Notes under the pieces: generated by a model | What the model was told of the DNA's origin: nothing | Databases searched by the model: none | What the model saw: the letters and a program-made list of their open reading frames with translations, nothing else | NCBI GenBank assembly: GCA_023515745.1 | Contig: JALECJ010000256.1 | Span: forward strand, 1,922,001 to 1,986,000 | DNA: 64,000 nt | Direction: 5' to 3' | Source: Amoeboaphelidium protococcarum | Lineage: Eukaryota; Aphelidiomycota; Aphelidea | Made by a program: the position numbers and the translations under genes | Shown: piece by piece, positions 56,709-64,000 of the stretch | Layout: every line of letters starts with the position of its first letter | Numbering within the stretch: position 1 is the first letter of the stretch

Positions 56709-59700
56709 ATGTTGGGCCCTAATTTTCATAGTGAAAAATAGGTTACATCTGATGGTGGTTCCCTCCAGTAGTAGTAGAACATGGGACTGTAGAACAAAGA
56801 GCAGTCAACTATGGAGTTTGATAAAGTGGTGAGCCATATTGGACGAAAGCTTATCTAAGATTCTATTCAACTGCCTATTTAATAAAGTGGCTCAGTAAGT
56901 GGCAATGATTCGCGTGCGTATAGTTCACCGTACTCTGCACTGGTCACCTTGTCCATGGAACCGCTGCCTAGTTTTCTACTATCTCAGATTGAGTCTGTGG
57001 AGAGCAAGTGCTTTATGGGATAGTTTCCAGAGCTGGGTAGAGTGTGGACGTCGATTGATAATAAATTGTACATCTACACCGTTCCATCTAGTCATGGTCA
57101 ACGTCTTGGCTCTGCAGTCTCTGGTGGTAATAGATTTGTTCAACAGCAGCGTCAAGATTTTTTCGTTTATGAGGGACTGAGCGATCTGGTGCTCTTTGTT
57201 GAGTTGGTTAAAGTGGACAAGAATGTGCAATAGAATCTGGTTGTTGATGCTTCTACTTTGGAGTATCTCTTGGTGGTAGGAACGCGTTCCTTTGTCGAGA
57301 TTCTTGGCGTTGATGCTAGTAATCCTGAGGGACTCACTCTGTTTGATCTTGGATTGAAATGTGCACTGGGCGATCTTGTCATGTTATGCTGCCGGGCACT
57401 TGAAGGCAGGATCATACTTGGATGCCGGGATGGAGATTTGTATTAGTTGCATTATGCCATGGAAGAGGGCTGGTTCAGGAGAAAGTGTTACCTGGTCAAT
57501 ATTAGTCAGACTACAATCTCTTGGTTTCTACCGTCTTTTGTCTAGTTGAAAAAGAATGATGCGGTGGTTGATCTTGTGGTTGACACACAGAGATCTCTGG
57601 TGTATTCCCTGAGCGCCAATGGTAATGTTTGTAGTTATCTGTCTCTTAACGGCAAGTTTGAAAAGGTCTCCAGTGTAAATGTTAGGAATGATGTGTCAGC
57701 TCTATCTAATGGCCTCATCAAGGACAATATCGAAGTGGTGAATATTTAATGTATCGCACCTGTCAAGTATTCAAGTGGAGTTGAGCTTTGTCTCTTAGCT
57801 GTCATTTCTAATGGTGTCAGAGTTTATTATTAGAGTTAGGGTGATGGAAATAAGAGAGCAGAGTTGAAAGCTGCCCACTTGAGAAGTCTTCCTGCAATGG
57901 ATGAAGAGATGTCACTCACCTCATATGATACTGCATTCTATAATAACGGATCTTTCCTGTTGTCTGGAGCTAATATTAATGAAAATGCTTTATTTTTCAG
58001 TACTCTGGATGTAGGTGCGGTGGTGTAGAGACGCGGATTTGTTGAGGCTGCCAACTTTTCCCCTACTTCAGATAGAATCTGGTCATTTGCATCGCTGTAC
58101 AATGCGAATAGTAAACGTGTTGAGAATGGATTGAATGATCTGTGTGCGCAGGTCTGCACTACTTCTGAAGCATATTAAATCCTATCCAATGAAGGCATGT
58201 ACACTGCGATAAAGAAGAGGCCGATTGATTTTCTCATAGAGTTGCTCAAGAGCTGCAATGGTCAAGAGACTGAGGATATAAGACGCTTTATTGACTCTTT
58301 CTCAGAGGAGCAGTATCATGCAATGTTGATAGCCATCGCTGCTGATAATGTTATTGTCTATTCGTCCGATTCCGTTGCTGGATCAATGAAGATGTTTAGT
58401 AATCAGCTGAAATCTTGTGCTTAGTCTTTGTTTTTTAAGCGCGCATATCAAAATTAGCTGTAATTTGAGTCAAGGTTTGATGGTGCATTCTAGTACCAGA
58501 CGTTGTAACAGTAGGGGCAGCAGTAGTAATACTCTCCTTTTAAGAATGGTGGTGGAATCATGGCAGGAGTGGGAGCGGATATATAGCCATATTTCAGCGT
58601 TGCATATCACTCGCTGGTATTATACTTTTCTCGCATTTCCAGATGTGCATGGTTCGCTTAGTTGTCTGAATTTAACAACCTGAAATATTCTGGAGAGTTG
58701 ACTGTTTTGTATCAAAATATTGCTGGATTACTTTAGTTTGTCAAGTAGATCTAAGCTTCTGGATCGGTCACAGATGCACAAGAACTGGCGTTGATTAAAT
58801 CGTTTGCCGATGTCGTTGATACATTCAGTCAGGGCATCCAGTGTTTATCTATCGTTATTCCACCGAAGGCTGATGGACTTTGGAAGAAGTTGAATGGGGA
58901 TAGACCAAGTGATTTTGCCAAGTAGGAAATTGGCGGTTTATTAACAACATCTAAAGGATAGAGTTAGATGAGAGAGATGATTTAGGCCCTTATCAATTAG
59001 ATGATCGTCAAGAATTCTAATGTCGCCCCAGTGTGTGAAGAACTATCTTCAAAGTGTCCGAAATTTTTCAAGACTAGTGATAATAAGCTGTTTAAAGCAA
59101 GGGAGTTGTTGTAGAACATACCGCTGAGAAGGGGAGATCCATCAAAGTTGATTGATGATGCTTTCCAGCTTTTACACTAATCTGTTGGCTCAATCGGCAT
59201 TGGTCAATTGGAGAGTTATGTCCTCTCTTTCAAACAGTATGGTGCTCCTGAACGGGGATTATAATTGCTTCTTGGTTGTGCAAAAGCATTTGATCCTGAC
59301 GATTTGTTGACTAGATATCAGCGCGAAATTTATGCTGGAAATCCGGTAGAGTTTCCTGTAGCTGTAAAACACAGGCTGAGTTGTTATGAAATGGCATTGG
59401 ATCTGGTCAGAGACTTTATAGGCATGGCCAAATCTTAGTCTTAGTAGTCTTTGGATGTTGTTTTGTAGTCATCTCCAATTATAAGTGCCGTGATGAATAC
59501 TTAGGATGACTTGTATTTTATGGAACGTTTCTATGATCAGATGGTGGCAGAGGGAATGTTGGTATACTTTGTTAAAATGCCGCAATGTCTTCAACTAGTG
59601 CAGTATCTGGAAAAAAGATAGTATGAGAAGGCAGAATTTGGTCTTTACCTGAGCTTGTATTATCGCAGTTAGAAGTAGTACGTCTAGTCAGTGTAAAAGT

Positions 59701-60494
59701 TGTACGAATATGTGACTTCAGAGCTTTATCCGGCAGATTTGGAAAAGAGAATTGAGATGCTCACCCTGGCCATCAGTATTGCGGAGAGTAAAATGGCTGA
59801 GGGATTTAATGAACAGTTTGTGTCAGAACTGAAAGATTTGTTGGATGTTGCCAATGTGTAATGGGAACTTTTGAAAGCTGTAACTGGTTCAGTTGATCTA
59901 TAGACTCTGAATAACTTGAATTTGCGCATTTTCAGCATCACCGAACTATTTAACATGGCTCAGGAGTTGAATTTGGATCAGGTGAAGTTGTCGATTATTG
60001 CCACCTCTGGGCATTAAGATATGGATATGATTCTGTCAATTTGGCAGAGCATATTAAATCAACAGCCAAGAATTGAAGACAAGTATAGTGTGATGGTGTT
60101 TCTGTGTTAGAAATTCAGAAATAATGAAGTTGTGCTGCCATTGAAGCATCTTCTACCTCTATTTGAATCTGAGGCTGCAAAAATGGACGCGCCAGACTTC
60201 TGGGTGCCTGATATCTTATCAGCTGCCGGATACTCGTAGAAGGATATTGTTTGTGCGTATAACGAGCTATTCGAGTCAAAACCTGCTCCCTTTAGTGACA
60301 GCAGAGCGCAGATGTTCTTACTTGAGAAGTTGCTCCAGTTAATCTCCGTATGGATAAAGCCACCTGATGAGTTGGACATATTTGTGTTGTAGGAACTGCT
60401 TGGTTCATATAAAGTGTTCCTGACCAGTCACCAAGATGCAGATCTTAGTCTAATGTTAAGCAATATTGAAAAAGATTTGAGCAAATACAATTGA
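56709..60494 (+). CDS. NUP170: Nucleoporin NUP155/NUP170 family
   Basis: ATG 56709 to TGA 60492-60494, 1261 aa, one exon, rich in TAR codons. The N-terminal beta-propeller carries the family segment QFPELGRVWTSIDNKLYIYT, and the blade GTRSFVEILGVDASNPEGLT. Helical solenoid repeats fill the C-terminal half (e.g. SYVLSFKQYGAPERGLQLLL, PRIEDKYSVMVFLCQKFRNN). Yeast Nup170/157 and animal Nup155 have similar length (about 1400 aa) and organisation. The protein belongs to the inner ring of the nuclear pore and anchors it to the membrane. Its first 30 residues are Gln/Ser-rich and probably disordered. Confidence 0.92.
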
Positions 60495-60543
60495 TATCGT
60501 ATTATCAATCAAATTGAATTACTTTAAATTGTCATTTTATCTA

Positions 60544-61902
60544 TCACTGTGATAGCACATCATTCTAATTTTACAACTTTTCTGCATTTTAAGACTAGGC
60601 TTAAACTTCTGTTGTACCATCATTAGGAACCGTCTATTGACGATTGTTGATCCAACGCTGGCCAGGAATTGACTTTCTAGCCAATTTGAATAAATCTTTA
60701 CCATCGTCTCTTTTAGATATTTATATCGTCTCTAATTACCCTGAAGGAGCACACACTTCAAGCTCAACAAGGCCAGACTGCCGCAACTTCTTCCCCAAGA
60801 TACGACTGTAATCTAGATCAATAGAATGTCCATCGTTCATACAACCTTGCTGCTCAGTATTATCAAGAGTGACACGCTCATTCTTCCGCATTATGAAATA
60901 AGAGTAATTCCAGTCCTCAAAATTCCTCTTGGATTTTTTGAGATTAATCAGTAGTTGAGACATCCCATTCCGCTACTTAAACCTACACACACCAGGTGAA
61001 CCATCTGTCTATTTTGAGACTATGGGACACTTTTAGCTATGAGGACACGGAGCTATGACAGAGCAAGATTCTGACAGTCCTCCCTCTGCGTTCGGACCAT
61101 AATTGTTTAAAAGATAATCACGGGCTGCATTTACTATTCTAAAGCCTTCAGCAGATCCGTGCTCGATAACTACCAGGTACTTGTCAGTCTTGTACCACAG
61201 AGCATCCAACGTCATTCTACGCGAATTATCACTTGGCAGTTCAGTCAGTAAGTTGGCACATATCGCTAGATTATACTTTTTTGGGTCAGATAAACTGATA
61301 TATCGCTCCAACCTCAGCTTTGTAGTATTGTTATGCTCACTATCGCTGCTATTATCATGATCCAACGATGGTGGCAGTTACCCAAAGTACTCGGCGGCGT
61401 CAAGCATTTGTTGCGACACGTCAATGCCATAATACTCATACAGGCCATTGTCATGTTCGGGCCAAACGTCACGAGCAGACATAAGTCCTACACCAGGTCC
61501 ACATCCAAAGTCTATCACAGACTGAGGAGTAAATTATGGATCAAGATCTTTCAACTCTTCCAATACGCGTCGATGTAAAGCGTAACTTGATGGCAGTCTT
61601 GAGGCAAGGTACGCGACTACTTCTCTAGGCCCGTATTCTACCACTTATTTCTTCACAGCTTTATACTTGAGTAAAGGACTGGATGGAAGCTACTTAGATT
61701 ACGCTGATTATGATACAATATCAATTAATTAATGCTGAGAGTTGAATGCACTACGCCATCTCTCAACATCTTCTCTGATTTCCTTCAACTTGGCATTATC
61801 ACCTCGCTCTTTAATGTAAGCTTACACTGCAACATCAAAGCTCTTTGGGAACTATATCATATATCCGCATTTTCGCGTAACTATCCGCAGCGCTTACTGC
61901 AT
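60544..61902 (-). CDS. RSM22: RSM22/METTL17 mitoribosome assembly factor
   Basis: Complement, ATG 61900-61902 to TGA 60544-60546, 452 aa, one exon. The Rossmann motif I is SVIDFGCGPGVGLMSARDVW; the SAM-pocket region YYGIDVSQQMLDAAEYFG follows, then KTDKYLVVIEHGSAEGFRIV. The cysteine motif of the family, proposed to bind a 4Fe-4S cluster, is visible as VIAPCPHSQKCP, then GVCRF. The N-terminal MQQALRIVTRKCGY is basic and amphipathic, fitting a mitochondrial presequence. The protein supports small mitoribosomal subunit maturation. The C-terminus after QQRWINNRQQ is Gln/Asn-rich, with several TAR codons. Confidence 0.93.
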
Positions 61903-62254
61903 GATTCTAATTTATAATGCACTATAGCACCAATCTCTGAAAATTGATCAAAAGTTTGAGTAAAAAGAAGTCTGGCACTTGCCCGCAAACAGATTGATTG
62001 ATATCATGGCCCATTGACTGAAGGTGGAATTAGCTTAAAGGGAAATGCTAGAGTGGGAGTTATTACTTATCTCTGACTTATCACATATCTAGTTTGTTAG
62101 TTATACCTCTTGCTTCTCTTTTACCCACCTTCGTCACGCTATTAGTCAATCCTGTTTGATCAATCTGTAGTTGATATAAGCGCTTTGCAACTTCTGACAA
62201 CAGTTACTTCTTTACTTTTAAATTGCTGGCGACTTAATATTGTATATAATCATA
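61903..62254. other. Divergent promoter region RSM22 / kinase-like gene
   Basis: 352 bp; no gene or recognisable motif. Confidence 0.5.
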
Positions 62255-63955
62255 ATGAATAACAAATTTGGAAATGAAATTGCGCGATATACTGACTTGG
62301 ATTATGTCAACGCTAGAGAGCATAATCCGGTGTATCTTGCTGCGTCTGCAAGCTCTTGTATAGATATCGGAGGAGCGATGGCTATATTTGATGATTTGGA
62401 ATTTACCTGTGAAAGCCATCTGCTCAGATTTAGTAGTGATAATGACGTGTAAAATGCTCAATCCGCTGCGGAGTTAGTGCGAGTTGAATTGGAAAAGTTG
62501 GACAGCCTCGCTGAGGACAATGAGGTGAATAGCACCAAGAAGTATGTGATAACATTGCTTCAATGCGCGACGAATGCTTTAAAAGGAACATCTCACAGCT
62601 ATGAGTGGAAGCAAAACGTGGAGATTACTCGACATGTGGTTGGATAAAGTTAGAGTGTCCGAGACAACTATATGATGAGCAGAGTTTATGGCCCTCGTGC
62701 CAGCAATCCTGATTTTATTCTATCTAAGGCTGGTTAGTAGATTATGGGTCCTCTCGGGATGGTTAAGTTGGAAAGAGGGTTGTCGAATAAACTAGATTAG
62801 CATACCAGGTAAGCTGGACTGTATGGCGTCAGTTTCTTGTAGCGTGTATTTCCAATGCTGCCAAGTAGGACAGTGACCAGTATATTTGGGGAAGAGTGGT
62901 ATGTGTATGTACCGCTGATGTCGCATAAGAGTCTCTATATGTTGCGCATTGATTTATTTGATATCTATAAATCTGGCACCATTACTATTTGGAGGTCTAA
63001 TCGCTTCTCCGGCGCGTAAATGACTCACTGTCTGACATCCTGGGTATTGTGGGCGCTCAGAGTGTATGATCGGTTGCAAGATCTATCCCTTGAACTAAAT
63101 CAACCAGTTGCCAAGTATTGTTGGACTCCTCCGCATTTATTGTGCCAATTGTTCCCGCAGTTGAACGCCTCCAAGCTGGTTGCCTGTCCATCATTCTATA
63201 ATCCTATATACATTGAACGGGGCGATAAGATTGATAAGAAAGAAGGATACGTATACAAACTACATAGTGGTTGGACCGCAAATCCTTATCCGGTTTAGTA
63301 TGATATTATAACTGATTCATTTTTATGTAAAGGCTGGATAGAGCACGATAATATTCTATAGATGCCTTATTATGAGCTAGGCGACTTGTATCATAATCCG
63401 CCTCGTGACTTTAAGAAGCTACTAGAAGTTTCAATCCAAGTTGTCAGTATACTCATTCATTTATAGAGGAATCAAGAAAGTTGCCATTGCGATATAAGAG
63501 CGCCCAATATTTGTTGGAAATCTGGCGATGACGTTACGCTGATTGATTATGATTTGTCTAGGAGCATAGGCTCAGCATCTCCTAAAGAAATAAACGCTCG
63601 AGACAATTCACCTGATGATTTAATTCATAGCAATCACGACGTTTGGCTCCTCGGTGTCATGATTCTGTAGCTTACATGTGAGAACTTTAGTTGGGAATTG
63701 ATTATTAAACACAGAACGGAATTAAAAGCGTAAAAAGCCCGTCTGATAGAGGAAAAGATTCAGAATAATTAGTTGGCGCCTGTTGTACTGTAGTGGCATA
63801 CATTTGATTTCTCATCTGTCGAGTGGAAGGCAGACTTTGTTCAGCATGTCAATCAATTGCAATTTATCATTGAAAAATGTTTGCAGCATCACAATCTTCG
63901 ATGGTAGTTGGACGAGCTGAATACTCATCTGAGTGGTTTGCAGACGACTAATTGA
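62255..63955 (+). CDS. Divergent protein-kinase-like protein (FunK1- or Crinkler-kinase-like)
   Basis: ATG 62255 to TGA 63953-63955, 566 aa, one exon. The C-terminal third looks like a divergent kinase C-lobe: CHCDIRAPNICWKSGDDVTL for the catalytic loop (HCD in place of HRD), then LIDYDLSRS at the DFG position, and NHDVWLLGVMILQLTCENFS matching the D-x-W-x-LG subdomain. No glycine loop is obvious in the N-terminal part, which shows only FSGAQMTHCLTSWVLWALRV, DLSLELNQ and scattered aromatics. Such HCD/DYD kinases occur among fungal FunK1 proteins and Crinkler-type effectors. I cannot tell which, or whether it is active. It has no signal peptide. Confidence 0.7.
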
Positions 63956-64000
63956 AAAGTCTCAATTAGATCTATATTAGTGACTTATCGTATAATTACA

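Noticed and set aside
1-64000. Ciliate origin
   Set aside because: The code fits, but G-alpha, Pob3 architecture, NMA111, transgelin, the septation kinase and the fungal-type MscS do not, and introns and GC content are also unlike the AT-rich ciliates with this code.

Overview
The window reads as nuclear DNA of a eukaryote that translates TAA and TAG as glutamine and stops only at TGA. With the standard code almost every gene is shattered; with TAR=Gln about 28 long proteins emerge. Gene content argues against a ciliate. It includes a conventional G-alpha, a POB3-type FACT subunit without an HMG box, a two-unit NMA111 HtrA protease, a calponin/transgelin, an SFP1/JAZF1-type zinc-finger protein, a Cdc7/SepH-type septation kinase, endosulfine and an EF-hand MscS channel of the fungal type. 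Together these point to an opisthokont close to Fungi. A UAR=Gln code plus a sulfoquinovosidase (which attacks the sugar of chloroplast sulfolipid) would fit an aphelid-like parasite of algae; that placement is inference. Genes are dense, mostly intron-poor, at roughly 40% GC by eye. Nine well-supported introns are 53-69 nt, and all end in TGTAG.

Layout. 1-13 kb: 3' end of a membrane protein, a small basic protein, endosulfine (-), POB3 (+), NMA111 (-), and two tandem paralogous beta-propeller/mucin-stalk surface proteins (-). 13-22 kb: SMC5 (-), carnitine acetyltransferase (+), a 1.2 kb gap holding a diverged 179-bp tandem repeat with a perfectly conserved 62-bp core, an EF-hand protein (-), SDHAF3 (+). 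22-30 kb: NRAMP transporter (+), a fungal-type MscS channel split into two convergent genes (24454-25752 + and 25849-26859 -), a p24 cargo receptor (-), RMD5 E3 ligase (+). 30-40 kb: CZIB/UPF0587 (-), G-alpha (+), transgelin (+), HSP60 (-) and HSP10 (+) head-to-head around a heat-shock-element-like site, SFP1-like factor (-). 40-64 kb: sulfoquinovosidase-like GH31 (-), ceramide synthase (+), Cdc7/SepH kinase (+), AP-1 sigma (-), large FtsX/MacB-type permease (+), VPS16 (-), a small secreted protein (+), NUP155 (+), RSM22/METTL17 (-), and a divergent kinase-like protein (+).

Working together: HSP60, HSP10, SDHAF3, RSM22 and carnitine acetyltransferase imply a functional mitochondrion. AP-1 sigma, p24, VPS16 and ceramide synthase are normal endomembrane machinery. 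G-alpha, endosulfine, RMD5 and SFP1-like belong to nutrient and signal response. The items most worth a second look are the split MscS channel, the repeat array, the sulfoquinovosidase, the paired surface proteins, the uniform TGTAG acceptor with a possible 23-nt intron in CZIB, and the terminal kinase-like gene. I saw no transposon, CRISPR array, tRNA or rRNA gene. All coordinates come from manual reading with TGA as the only stop.
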